Positions 7,224 through 14,909 of a stretch of DNA of 24,068 bases are shown piece by piece. The stretch lies in NCBI RefSeq assembly GCF_030151805.1, contig NZ_JASLCN010000136.1:1-24068 (forward strand). The letters run 5' to 3'. Below the pieces are notes generated by a model. It was not told the DNA's origin and ran no database searches. It worked only from the letters and a program-made list of their open reading frames with translations. The stretch comes from Fluviicola sp. GTDB taxonomy: Bacteria; Bacteroidota; Bacteroidia; Flavobacteriales_D; Crocinitomicaceae. The stretch's first letter is position 1; every line of letters starts with the position of its first letter. The translations under genes were made by a program, and so were the position numbers.

Positions 7224-7691
7224 TCACAGAATTTCCTGCAATGAGTTCCAAAATTCTTCACTCGACAAAATAGCTCCCTGTTCGATTAACTGATGAATTT
7301 CCTGTTCGCGTTCCTGACCGAAAGCCCGTTTACTGGTGAAAATCGACAACTCTTTCAGATGCTGACTAAGTGCGAGGTGAATGCCCTCTGTGCTTGAAAG
7401 ATCCAATGACGAATCCGGATTTCGCTGAATGGCAATGAGTTCCTGTTCGTCCTTTAAGAAGCGGAATACCAGGCAGGATTCCGGAGAACGATGTTCCAGG
7501 AAATGAATTTTTTCATAAATGGTTTGAAATACCTGATCGGAAAACAATTCTACCAAAGCAAGCGCTTTTTCAGGCTCTTCCTGGTTGAGTTTTTCCCATT
7601 CTTCGGCATGCACTCCGTTAATGATTAAAAATGCTTTTAAATCACCTTCCAGATGCTGCAGTTCTTCGTCAGATAAAATGCGGTATTTCAT
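7224..7691 (-). CDS. Conserved Bacteroidetes protein, DUF6495-like
   Basis: 155-residue, acidic, soluble protein without signal peptide. The pattern MKYRILSDEELQHLEGDLKAFLIINGV, AEEWEKL, LVELFSDQVFQTIYEKIHFLEHRSP (all within the first 70 residues) and a C-terminal KRAFGQEREQEIHQLIEQGA is what I recall of the DUF6495 family of flavobacteria; the family name comes from memory and was not searched. No catalytic motif is evident and the role is unknown. It is divergent from dxr with 76 bases between, each with its own TAnnTTTG box. Confidence 0.75.
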   Translation of the reverse strand: MKYRILSDEELQHLEGDLKAFLIINGVHAEEWEKLNQEEPEKALALVELFSDQVFQTIYEKIHFLEHRSPESCLVFRFLKDEQELIAIQRNPDSSLDLSSTEGIHLALSQHLKELSIFTSKRAFGQEREQEIHQLIEQGAILSSEEFWNSLQEIL

Positions 7692-7695
7692 AGGG

Positions 7696-7703
7696 CAAAG
7701 GTA
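7696..7703 (-). promoter_or_regulatory. -7 box four bases before the DUF6495-like start
   Basis: The minus strand reads TACCTTTG, then CCCT, then ATG. This is an exact TAnnTTTG match so close to the start that the transcript would be leaderless or have only a few leader bases. No clear -33 TTG was found. Confidence 0.45.
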
Positions 7704-7755
7704 GGAAGAATCACAGAATCTGAAATGGGAAAGAGGGAATCATCGGAATGATTTT

Positions 7756-7763
7756 TAACTTTG
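7756..7763 (+). promoter_or_regulatory. -7 box four bases before the dxr start
   Basis: TAACTTTG, an exact TAnnTTTG match, then TAAG, then the dxr ATG at 7768. As with its divergent neighbour this implies a leaderless or near-leaderless transcript. No clear -33 element. Confidence 0.45.
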
Positions 7764-7767
7764 TAAG

Positions 7768-8922
7768 ATGCAGAAAAAAGGTGTTGCAATTCTCGGTTCT
7801 ACCGGTTCGATCGGGACTCAGGCTTTGGAAGTAATTCAGGCTTATCCGGACAGATTCGACTTGCAGGTGATTACAGCCCAGTCGAATGCGAAATTATTGA
7901 TTGAACAGGCAAAGCAATTTCAGCCGAATGCGGTTGTGATCAATGATGAAACGAAATACGAGGAAGTGAAAGACGCACTTTTTTCTGAAGACATTCATGT
8001 TTATGCCGGAGCACAGGCGCTTTGCCAGGTTGTGGAATTTCACGAAGTAGATGTTGTTCTGACTGCATTGGTCGGCTACGCCGGATTGAAACCCACTTTG
8101 GCTGCAATCGAAGCCGGAAAAGACATTGCTTTGGCAAATAAGGAAACACTGGTTGTTGCCGGAGAATTGGTTACGCAAAGAGCACGTGCAAAAGGAGTGA
8201 ATATTTATCCGGTAGATTCGGAGCATTCTGCCATCTTTCAGTGTTTGGTGGGAGAGTTTCACAATCCAATCGAAAAGATTTACCTGACGGCTTCCGGCGG
8301 ACCATTCCGTGGATTTACAAGCGAACAACTGCTGCAGGTTACGAAAGCTCAGGCATTGAAACACCCGAATTGGTCAATGGGTTCAAAAATCACCATTGAT
8401 TCGGCTACGATGATGAATAAAGGTTTGGAAGTGATTGAAGCGAAATGGCTTTTCGGGTTGAAAGCGGAACAGATTGATATCATCATTCACCCGCAATCAG
8501 TTGTTCATTCACTGGTTCAGTTTGAAGATGGAAGTATGAAAGCCCAAATGGGACTTCCGGATATGAAACTGCCGATTCAGTTTGCATTGACCTATCCGGA
8601 TCGTTTGAAAACGGACTTTCCACGATTTAATTTCCTGGATTATCCGCAATTGACTTTTGAGCAACCGAATAAGGAAGTGTTTAAAAATCTTCAGTTGGCT
8701 TATGATGCAATGAAAGCCGGCGGAACAAAAGCGTGTGCGCTGAATGCTGCAAATGAAATGGCTGTTCAATTATTTTTGGAAGATCAGATCAAATTTTCAG
8801 ATATTGCACGAATCAATGAGAAGGTAATGGAAGAAGCGTTTTTTGTACTTAATCCGAATTTGGAGGATTACATACATGTGGACACGCATTCCCGGAACCT
8901 GGTGAGAATGCTTAAAATTTAG
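7768..8922 (+). CDS. dxr: 1-deoxy-D-xylulose 5-phosphate reductoisomerase
   Basis: Second enzyme of the MEP (non-mevalonate) isoprenoid pathway: NADPH- and metal-dependent conversion of DXP to 2-C-methyl-D-erythritol 4-phosphate; target of fosmidomycin in the family. The 384-residue length is typical. Motifs seen: NADPH-binding GSTGSIG (10-16), ALANKETLV (121-129), metal ligands D150 and E152 in PVDSEHSAIFQ, substrate region TASGGPFRG (174-182), HPNWSMGSKITIDSATMMNKGLE (from 199) with ligand E221, and IIHPQSVVHS (239-248). The next gene begins five bases after its stop, so they likely form an operon. Confidence 0.97.
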   Translation: MQKKGVAILGSTGSIGTQALEVIQAYPDRFDLQVITAQSNAKLLIEQAKQFQPNAVVINDETKYEEVKDALFSEDIHVYAGAQALCQVVEFHEVDVVLTALVGYAGLKPTLAAIEAGKDIALANKETLVVAGELVTQRARAKGVNIYPVDSEHSAIFQCLVGEFHNPIEKIYLTASGGPFRGFTSEQLLQVTKAQALKHPNWSMGSKITIDSATMMNKGLEVIEAKWLFGLKAEQIDIIIHPQSVVHSLVQFEDGSMKAQMGLPDMKLPIQFALTYPDRLKTDFPRFNFLDYPQLTFEQPNKEVFKNLQLAYDAMKAGGTKACALNAANEMAVQLFLEDQIKFSDIARINEKVMEEAFFVLNPNLEDYIHVDTHSRNLVRMLKI

Positions 8923-8927
8923 ATCTC

Positions 8928-10049
8928 ATGAAAACATCACTATTCAGTATTATTCCTTTTTTAGTTTTTTATTCCACATTAAGCGCCCAGATTCAATTTA
9001 TTGAAAATGTCCCGTTTGCTGAAGTTCTGAAGAAAGCAAAGCGGGAAAATAAATTGATTTTTGTAGATTGTTACACGACCTGGTGTGTTCCCTGCAAGAG
9101 CTTGGCGAGTAATATTTTTACGGATCAAACGCTCGGAGACAGATACAATGAGTTGTTTATCAACTACAAGCTGGACATGGAGAAAGGAGACGGCATTGAA
9201 CTTTCCAAATCGTTTAAGATAGAGGCATTTCCTACCTTGCTTTGGCTTGATTCTACAGGTGAAATAGTGCATCGCACAGTGGGTGCCAATACGGTCAAAT
9301 TCTTTTTGAATACCATTGAATTGGTTCAGGATAAGGATAACCGCTATTTAAGCCTGGAAAAACGCTTTCAGAATGGAGACCGGAATCCGGAACTGCTGAA
9401 GAAACTCACCCGTTTTGCCACGATAACCGGCGATTTAAAAGGAACACCTTACATTGAAGCATATTTTGAATCGATTCCGGAACCGGAATGGTTGTCGGTG
9501 GAAAACCGGTCTTTTTTCTATGCGGGTTGCACTTCTTTTGATTCAAAACTCATGCAGTATGCCTTGGCGAATCCGGGAAAATTTCCGGATGGAACAATAG
9601 AAAATCTGAAAAACACGTGTTTTGACAATGCATTCCGTTTTCTTCTTCGTTCCAGGTCAGAGGAGGAACTACAGAAATTCCTTGCACTGGTTGAAAAGTA
9701 TGCCCCGGAACGCCAGGAATACAAAAAAGCATCGGAGCTCGATTTCTACATGAACGTCGGGAACCAATTGAAGTTAGATGAATTGACGAGTCGTTACCTG
9801 AAAGATTGGGACGATGCGGAAATATTGAGTATTTATGCCTGGCAGCGATCTGTGGGCACATCGGATCCGGTGTTGCTGAAAGAAGCCATTGGCTGGGCAA
9901 AAAGAGCAATCAATCTGGATGAGAATGATTGGAATTGCGACACGCTTGGTCAGTTGTATCTGAAAATCGGAAAGGAAAAAAAGGCGAAGAAGTGGTTAAA
10001 GCGTTCGAAAGAACTGGAAGAACAAGCTAGCTCAAATACAGGAAACTAA
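8928..10049 (+). CDS. Secreted thioredoxin-fold protein with C-terminal helical repeats
   Basis: 373 residues. A signal peptide (1-20, ending TLSA) precedes a thioredoxin domain at about 25-135: LIFVDCYTTWCVPCKSL with CxxC at C53/C56, KSFKIEAFPTLLWLD with the cis-Pro loop, and a closing VGANTVKFFL. This resembles periplasmic DUF255/thioredoxin_7-type domains of Bacteroidetes. The remaining 230 residues are helical and end in a TPR-like segment (AIGWAKRAINLDENDWNCDTLG... at about 318-360). A periplasmic thiol-disulfide role is likely; its partner is unknown. It is tightly linked to dxr, with no obvious functional link, and its last 23 bases overlap the convergent YqaA-like gene. Confidence 0.85.
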   Translation: MKTSLFSIIPFLVFYSTLSAQIQFIENVPFAEVLKKAKRENKLIFVDCYTTWCVPCKSLASNIFTDQTLGDRYNELFINYKLDMEKGDGIELSKSFKIEAFPTLLWLDSTGEIVHRTVGANTVKFFLNTIELVQDKDNRYLSLEKRFQNGDRNPELLKKLTRFATITGDLKGTPYIEAYFESIPEPEWLSVENRSFFYAGCTSFDSKLMQYALANPGKFPDGTIENLKNTCFDNAFRFLLRSRSEEELQKFLALVEKYAPERQEYKKASELDFYMNVGNQLKLDELTSRYLKDWDDAEILSIYAWQRSVGTSDPVLLKEAIGWAKRAINLDENDWNCDTLGQLYLKIGKEKKAKKWLKRSKELEEQASSNTGN

Positions 10050-10443
10050 GAACCAGAATCAAATAGCGTAGAAATTTTCCTGCAAACATAAACAGAAAAG
10101 TAGGAAGGATGCGTGAGCGATAAATTCCCAATGCAATTAGAATAGGATCTCCGATAATGGGTAGCCAGGATAATGCTGCGGCCAGTGGCCCGTATTTCGA
10201 TGCGATGTGTTGTGCTTTTGTTCCTGTTTTTTTGATCCATCGCTTGCGGACAAACTGCCCGAGAAAATAGTTCGTGCTTCCACCCAGACAATTCCCAAAC
10301 GTTGCAACGGCAAGAATTGCCCACGGAGAATTATTTCCATTGCTAAGCATAAAAAGAACGGCTGCCTCAGAAGGAAGTGGTAAAATAGTGGATGCCAGAA
10401 AACTGCTTAGAAAAAGTCCGAATAATCCCCATTCCGGTTCCAT
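10027..10443 (-). CDS. YqaA/DedA-like (VTT domain) inner-membrane protein
   Basis: 138-residue hydrophobic protein with about four membrane segments. Characteristic stretches are FLASTILPLPSEAAVLFML (15-33), a glycine-rich GNCLGGSTNYFLG (50-62), a basic cytosolic stretch RKRWIKKTGTKA, SWLPIIGDPILIALG (92-106) and FAGKFLRYLILVL (119-131), matching the short YqaA branch of the DedA/SNARE-associated family. DedA relatives act in lipid flipping and membrane homeostasis; the specific role of YqaA is not established. It starts just after the terminator of the upstream T9SS gene and ends inside the 3' end of the convergent thioredoxin-like gene. Confidence 0.88.
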   Translation of the reverse strand: MEPEWGLFGLFLSSFLASTILPLPSEAAVLFMLSNGNNSPWAILAVATFGNCLGGSTNYFLGQFVRKRWIKKTGTKAQHIASKYGPLAAALSWLPIIGDPILIALGIYRSRILPTFLFMFAGKFLRYLILVLSFLYLS

Positions 10444-10447
10444 GCTG

Positions 10448-10455
10448 CAAGTATA
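10448..10455 (-). promoter_or_regulatory. Possible -7 box of the YqaA-like gene
   Basis: The minus strand reads TATACTTG, one mismatch from TAnnTTTG, then CAGC, then ATG. It sits directly after the upstream gene's terminator, so a private promoter is expected here. Weak match. Confidence 0.3.
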
Positions 10456-10456
10456 A

Positions 10457-10485
10457 ACGAAAAATGGGGACCGAAGCCCCCATTT
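10457..10485 (-). terminator. Intrinsic terminator with UUCG loop after the T9SS gene
   Basis: On the minus strand AAATGGGGGC (10485-10476) pairs with GTCCCCATTT (10471-10462) around TTCG; the one apparent mismatch becomes a G-U pair in minus-strand RNA. A T-rich run follows. It lies about 20 bases after the stop of the gene at 10504-12384. Confidence 0.85.
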
Positions 10486-10503
10486 CCTATATTCAATTAA
10501 GAA

Positions 10504-12384
10504 TTATTTCTTAATGATACGTTTTGTGATTGTTTCGTTACCGATTCTCAACGTGTAGTTGTAAACACCAGCTACAAAGTTTGTTCCGTCGATAGCGATT
10601 GATTGCTCACCAGCATTCATTTTAGAAGCAGGAACTGTAGCTACTGTACGACCAGCAACATCAGTAATTACTACAGAAACTTGAGACTCAGCTTTCAAGT
10701 TGAACTTGATCTCAGTTGTTCCAACGAATGGGTTAGGGAATACAGAAACGTTTGTTGCAGAAGTCAACTCAGTAAGACCTGTGTAATCTGTGAAATCCAT
10801 ACGAACTACAGGAGCTTCAACTTTGTCTCCGTCAGAAGCCAAACCATTAGCAGTTGTTCCGTTGAAACCTCTTGTGTTTCCAGCAATAATTTTACCAGCG
10901 AATGCAATTGGAACTTCGAAGTTATTGTAAGTACCAGCTGTTACAAGGTAAAGACCACCATTACTAGCATTTACTGGAGGAAGGTTCGGTAAGTAACACT
11001 TAATGATGTTTCCGAAATCTGCAGCAACGATCTCATGCTCGTCAGTTCTGTCAACGTAATCCCATGCTTGAGAAGTAAAGTTGTATTTGTAGATACTACC
11101 GTAAACCAAACGACCGATGTAAGTTGCTTGTTGAGATTGGCTAACTGTTCCGATACCAATTTGGATAGCTCCAACTACTTCATCACTGAAGATTTCGAAC
11201 AATGTTCCGATTTGAGGATCTCCTGTTTGAGTAGCCCATCTTGTGAAGCTTCCTGACATTGAAGCAGGTGTTCCATTGTATGTATCAGCTGCATAGATTT
11301 TATTTGTAACAGCAAACGGAGCAGAAAGTGTATCATCAATAGTGAAAGAAAGTACGCTATCAGACAATGCTGCGAACTTGAAGTTATACGTTCCAACAGT
11401 TGCAGGAATTGTAAATCCGTTAGTGAAGTCGATCTCAAGTGAATCTTCAGCAAATGGAGCTAAATCTCCCTGAACACTTGTTTGGTTGTAAGCACCAGAA
11501 GTTACTTTGAAGCTTGTAGGCTGAATTGCAGAACCAACGTTTTGAACGTCAGCAGCGAAAGAATACTTTCCTGCACCAGCTACTTGAGACAAAGGCATTT
11601 GAGTTGCTGTCAAAGCCTGGTTTCCGTATGCATAGTATACTTCTTTTAATTGAAGGTTATTTTCATATCCTTCAAGAACTTTGAAGTTGTCAATAGCCCA
11701 ACCGTAACCACTACCGTAATCGTTATCAGCAGTCAAAGACTCCCAACGAAGACGAACTTTTCCTTGAGTTACCCCAGGACCGATCAAGAAATCTGTAGTT
11801 AATGTGGTTTTCAATGTTGCACCGTTTCCGATAGCATTACTATTTACTACCTTAGACATTGAAGCCGGCCAGGTAGCACCGTTATCAGTACTGATCTCTA
11901 CATATAGAACATCGTGATTGAAACGACGGTAAACCTGTGCGAAGCTTACAGAAATAACTGCTGAAGCAGACATGTCAATTGTAGGACTTTGCAAGTAAGC
12001 GTTTTGAACTCCAACTGGTGTTCCTGGCGCTGCCAACAAGTATTGAACAGCATCAAAGTAAGCCATTGGTGCAGTCATTCCTGTAGTTGGTGTTGCTGCA
12101 AGATAATCAGCAAAGTTTGTAGGGTAACCTCCGAATTGGAAGCTTCCTTGAACACCTGGTGCTATGTTACCTGTAGCCCAAGTTGCATTGTCAGAGAAAT
12201 CGGATTGATAAATAATTGCTCCTCCCGCTTTTTCACCAGCACTAACGTTATCCACAGCTCCTTTTACGGCAGTTGTGAATTTCAAAGGTTGTTTTTGAGC
12301 TTTTTCAAAGCTTTTGTTCACCTGAGCTGAAGAAATCCCAGCAACAAATAGAACCGAAGCTAAAAGTGTAATCTGTTTTTTCAT
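10504..12384 (-). CDS. Type IX secretion system cargo protein, function unknown
   Basis: 626-residue secreted protein. Signal peptide 1-20 (MKKQITLLASVLFVAGISSA), then a domain at about 55-240 with YQSDFSDNATW, AYLQSPTIDMSASAVISVSF, YVEISTDNGATW and YGWAIDNFKV, the pattern of jelly-roll/MAM-like carbohydrate- or adhesion-type domains common in Bacteroidetes surface proteins. A middle region of beta-sandwich character follows. The end (about 545-626) is a T9SS type-A sorting domain: VFPNPF, then VVITDVAGRTV, then GVYNYTLRIGN and the terminal KRIIKK. No protease or glycosidase motif is visible. Proline is mostly CCA/CCT and codons look translation-optimised, unlike neighbours that favour CCG, suggesting high expression. 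The gene has its own terminator. Confidence 0.88.
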   Translation of the reverse strand: MKKQITLLASVLFVAGISSAQVNKSFEKAQKQPLKFTTAVKGAVDNVSAGEKAGGAIIYQSDFSDNATWATGNIAPGVQGSFQFGGYPTNFADYLAATPTTGMTAPMAYFDAVQYLLAAPGTPVGVQNAYLQSPTIDMSASAVISVSFAQVYRRFNHDVLYVEISTDNGATWPASMSKVVNSNAIGNGATLKTTLTTDFLIGPGVTQGKVRLRWESLTADNDYGSGYGWAIDNFKVLEGYENNLQLKEVYYAYGNQALTATQMPLSQVAGAGKYSFAADVQNVGSAIQPTSFKVTSGAYNQTSVQGDLAPFAEDSLEIDFTNGFTIPATVGTYNFKFAALSDSVLSFTIDDTLSAPFAVTNKIYAADTYNGTPASMSGSFTRWATQTGDPQIGTLFEIFSDEVVGAIQIGIGTVSQSQQATYIGRLVYGSIYKYNFTSQAWDYVDRTDEHEIVAADFGNIIKCYLPNLPPVNASNGGLYLVTAGTYNNFEVPIAFAGKIIAGNTRGFNGTTANGLASDGDKVEAPVVRMDFTDYTGLTELTSATNVSVFPNPFVGTTEIKFNLKAESQVSVVITDVAGRTVATVPASKMNAGEQSIAIDGTNFVAGVYNYTLRIGNETITKRIIKK

Positions 12385-12458
12385 GTTTCTTTAATTTACG
12401 AAGTTTTAAATATAAGTTAATTAACCGGATTAATGGCTAATTTATTTATTAAACGGTA

Positions 12459-13250
12459 TTAATTATCCAATGAACGGTAGTTACTGTCCTTGAGAAAAGG
12501 TAGTTTCTCCCGTAACTGTTTCATCTCAGAATAACTGATACTTATGGTATTGACGCATTCAAGTTCGGAAAGGTTGGAAATTTCTTCACCTAAAATATTA
12601 ATTAATTTGCTTTGACCGTTGTAATTATGTTTTGAGCCGTCTTTACCTATCCGATTCAACCCGGCAACATAACATTGATTTTCAATTGCTCTTGCAGGAA
12701 GTAAAACCGACCAGTGATGAATTCTTCTTTCCGGCCAGTTCGCTACATATAATAAAAGGTCGTATGCCGCCTGGCCATTAAGCTCACCGTTTCGCACATT
12801 TTCAGGAAAACGCAGATCATAACAAATTTGCAGGTTGATTTTCCAGCCCAGGTATTCGACAATGGTTTCTTTGTTCCCTGCCTGAAAGTAAATGGATTCA
12901 TCTGCCATTCCGAATAACTTGCGTTTATCATACAGGCTGATTTTTCCGGTTGGCTCTACAAAGACACCTCTATTATAATAGTTTCCGTTTTCTTCTATTA
13001 TTAAAGAAGTATAAAAGGCCGCTTTTTTTTCAGCTGCCTGACTTTTTAACCATTCAATGCTTAAGCTGTTATCCATTTGTTCTGCCAAATCAGCAGCATT
13101 CATGGAGAAGCCGGTCTGAAACATTTCAGGCAATAAAATCAGATCGGTTTGCGAAACCGATTGCAACAAGGCTTCATAGTGTTTTAAGTTGGCTTTCTTG
13201 TCTTCCCAAAACTGGTCTGCCTGAACGAGTGTTATTCTTAAATCTTGCAT
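12459..13250 (-). CDS. Omega-amidase, nitrilase superfamily (Nit2/YafV-like)
   Basis: 263-residue carbon-nitrogen hydrolase. The catalytic triad is visible: E42 in LLPEMFQTGF, K109 in LYDKRKLFGMADE, C143 in QICYDLRFPE. YVANWPERRIHHW and LLPARAIENQCYVAGLNRIG match the YafV/Nit2 branch, whose members hydrolyse alpha-ketoglutaramate or alpha-ketosuccinamate to the keto acid plus ammonia. It is read after the aminotransferase at 13238-14368; their reading frames overlap by 13 bases, implying translational coupling. The joint logic is that the transaminase uses glutamine (or asparagine) as donor and this enzyme removes the amide product, pulling the reaction forward. No signal peptide; cytosolic. 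Confidence 0.92.
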   Translation of the reverse strand: MQDLRITLVQADQFWEDKKANLKHYEALLQSVSQTDLILLPEMFQTGFSMNAADLAEQMDNSLSIEWLKSQAAEKKAAFYTSLIIEENGNYYNRGVFVEPTGKISLYDKRKLFGMADESIYFQAGNKETIVEYLGWKINLQICYDLRFPENVRNGELNGQAAYDLLLYVANWPERRIHHWSVLLPARAIENQCYVAGLNRIGKDGSKHNYNGQSKLINILGEEISNLSELECVNTISISYSEMKQLREKLPFLKDSNYRSLDN

Positions 13251-14368
13251 AATCTTTCGGCTGCTTGAATTAATGTGTCATCTGTTTTTGCAAAACAAAA
13301 ACGAATGGTGTGATAATCATTCCGCTCTTCATAAAAAACAGATAGCGGAATAGCGGCAACACCGACTTCTTTTACCAGCCACTCGCAAAATTGAACATCC
13401 GGCAAATCGGAGAGTGCCTTGTAGCGCACCGTTTGAAAATAGGTTCCTTCACTTGGAAGGAATTCAAACTTGCTTCCGAATAGGAGTTCTTTGAAACGAT
13501 CGCGTTTGTCCTGGTAGAATTTTCCCAATGTGGTGACATCGGTTGTAGAGATATAATCTGCTAATGTTTTCTGAGCAACGCTGTTTACGGAAAACACCAG
13601 GAATTGATGCACTTTTTTGATTTCTTTCATGATCGGCTCCGGGGCAACCAGGTAACCGACTTTCCATCCTGTCAGATGAAAGGTTTTTCCGAAAGAGGAA
13701 ACAATCACGCTTCTGTTTCGCAAAATTTCATGATGATGTGCGGAAAAGTGCGGCTTTTCGAAGGTGATGAATTCGTACACCTCATCCGAAAGCAAGATCA
13801 GATTCGGGTGATCAATCATTACTTGTACCAAAGCATTATAATCTGCCTGGTCCATCATTTTTCCGGAAGGATTGTGCGGATTGTTAATGATCAGCACACG
13901 TGTTTTCTGATTTACAGTCTGACGAAGCTCGCGCCAGTCAATCGTGAAATCTTCCCGCATGGGAATGTGAATTGGTATTCCGCCCGCCAAATGTACAGCC
14001 GGATTATAACAATCGTATGCCGGATCCAGAATCACCACTTCATCACCCGGATGAACCAGAGCTTGAAGTGCTGCAAAAATTCCCTGTGTAGCACCTGCAG
14101 TTACCAAAATTTCAGCTGCCGGATTCAAAGAGCGTTGATAAACCCGGTGAATCATCGCGGCAATGCCATCCAGTAAAACCGGTAACCCGGACATCGGAGC
14201 GTATTGATGCACATTTTCCCTGCTGTTCTTTGCCAATAATTCCTCAATCAGAGGATCAATCGGAAAATTCGGAAAACCTTGTGAAAGATTAATTGCCTGA
14301 TACTCATTTGCCATCTGACTCATCGTCGTGAAGATGGTAGTTCCTACCTTTGGAAGTTTTGTTTGCAT
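13238..14368 (-). CDS. PLP aminotransferase, methionine/kynurenine (glutamine transaminase K) type
   Basis: 376-residue fold-type I class I/II aminotransferase. Seen: INLSQGFPNFP (26-36), YAPMSGLP (56-63), TAGATQGIFAA (90-100), NNPHNPSGK (162-170), DEVYE (195-199), the PLP lysine K228 in SSFGKTFHLTGWKVGY, and the carboxylate-binding R356 in TIRFCFAK. The SQGFPNF opening and the K228 context are those of E. coli YbdL and of mammalian KAT I/III (glutamine transaminase K). Known activities of the group include transamination of methionine, its keto acid KMTB, glutamine and aromatic or kynurenine substrates. Overlap with an omega-amidase supports a glutamine-driven role, for example in methionine salvage. 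Exact substrate cannot be read from sequence. Confidence 0.93.
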   Translation of the reverse strand: MQTKLPKVGTTIFTTMSQMANEYQAINLSQGFPNFPIDPLIEELLAKNSRENVHQYAPMSGLPVLLDGIAAMIHRVYQRSLNPAAEILVTAGATQGIFAALQALVHPGDEVVILDPAYDCYNPAVHLAGGIPIHIPMREDFTIDWRELRQTVNQKTRVLIINNPHNPSGKMMDQADYNALVQVMIDHPNLILLSDEVYEFITFEKPHFSAHHHEILRNRSVIVSSFGKTFHLTGWKVGYLVAPEPIMKEIKKVHQFLVFSVNSVAQKTLADYISTTDVTTLGKFYQDKRDRFKELLFGSKFEFLPSEGTYFQTVRYKALSDLPDVQFCEWLVKEVGVAAIPLSVFYEERNDYHTIRFCFAKTDDTLIQAAERLCKI

Positions 14369-14465
14369 GGCTTACATTTGTTTGCAATAAACAAAGAAAA
14401 GAATTCCTTTAGTATATGAGACTTTATTCAAAGTATATTTAACAGGAATTCATAAAAATGAACAC

Positions 14466-14720
14466 ATGAAGTTATCCCATCTATTTTTTTTCGGTCTTCT
14501 TTCACTAACCATGAGTTCATGTGGTGAAGATTCTATTTGTGATTGTATTCGTGTGAGCGACAAACTGACCAATAAGTACGAACAATTGAGACATAAAGCG
14601 CCCACTTCTTCGGATGAAAAAGAGGTAAAAAAACTCATCAGGGAAAAGAAGGCAAAATGCAAGGAATTTGAAAAAATGGGAGGTCCGGAAATGTTGGAAA
14701 GAAAAGCAACCTGCAATTGA
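14466..14720 (+). CDS. Small cysteine-containing lipoprotein, unknown function
   Basis: 84 residues with a lipoprotein signal: MKLSHLFFFGLLSLTMSSCG, lipobox MSSC, lipidated C19. The mature part is short and highly charged, with a helix-like KEVKKLIREKKAKCKEFEKMG and cysteines at about C25, C27, C61 and C83. No family is recognised. It is divergent from the aminotransferase (97 bases between starts). A TATATTTA stretch at 14434-14441, one mismatch from the -7 box, could be its promoter. After its stop nothing resembling a strong terminator is seen. Confidence 0.7.
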   Translation: MKLSHLFFFGLLSLTMSSCGEDSICDCIRVSDKLTNKYEQLRHKAPTSSDEKEVKKLIREKKAKCKEFEKMGGPEMLERKATCN

Positions 14721-14854
14721 GTTTTGGTTTTACTTTTAGTTGACATTCAGCAGAAAACCCCGCTTGAATCGAATTCTTGAATTCTTATCCGAACCGTCTT
14801 GTTTCGCTTAACAAATATTCCCACTAAATCGAAATAACGAGTGGTTAAATTCGC

Positions 14855-14862
14855 TATCTTTG
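14855..14862 (+). promoter_or_regulatory. -7 box of gcvP
   Basis: TATCTTTG is an exact TAnnTTTG match about 47 bases before the gcvP ATG. A clear -33 TTG is not seen. No recognisable glycine riboswitch lies between the box and the start; the leader is only about 40 bases. Confidence 0.4.
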
Positions 14863-14909
14863 CACCGGCTTACTAGTAAAAGTGGGCCTTAAAAATTAGT
14901 GAAGTTTTT

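Noticed and set aside
7894..8364. 156-codon frame opposite dxr
   Set aside because: Cys/Phe/Ile/Ser-rich antisense shadow of a confident gene with no motif or promoter.
1530..14787. Shared 15-mer ATTCTTGAATTCTTA at 1530-1544 and 14773-14787
   Set aside because: AT-rich and partly palindromic (centred on GAATTC); only two copies in intergenic DNA, easily chance.
14821..14909. Glycine riboswitch upstream of gcvP
   Set aside because: The transcribed leader is about 40 bases and no glycine aptamer-like core was recognised; only a 5-bp CCACT/AGTGG pairing was seen, upstream of the promoter box.
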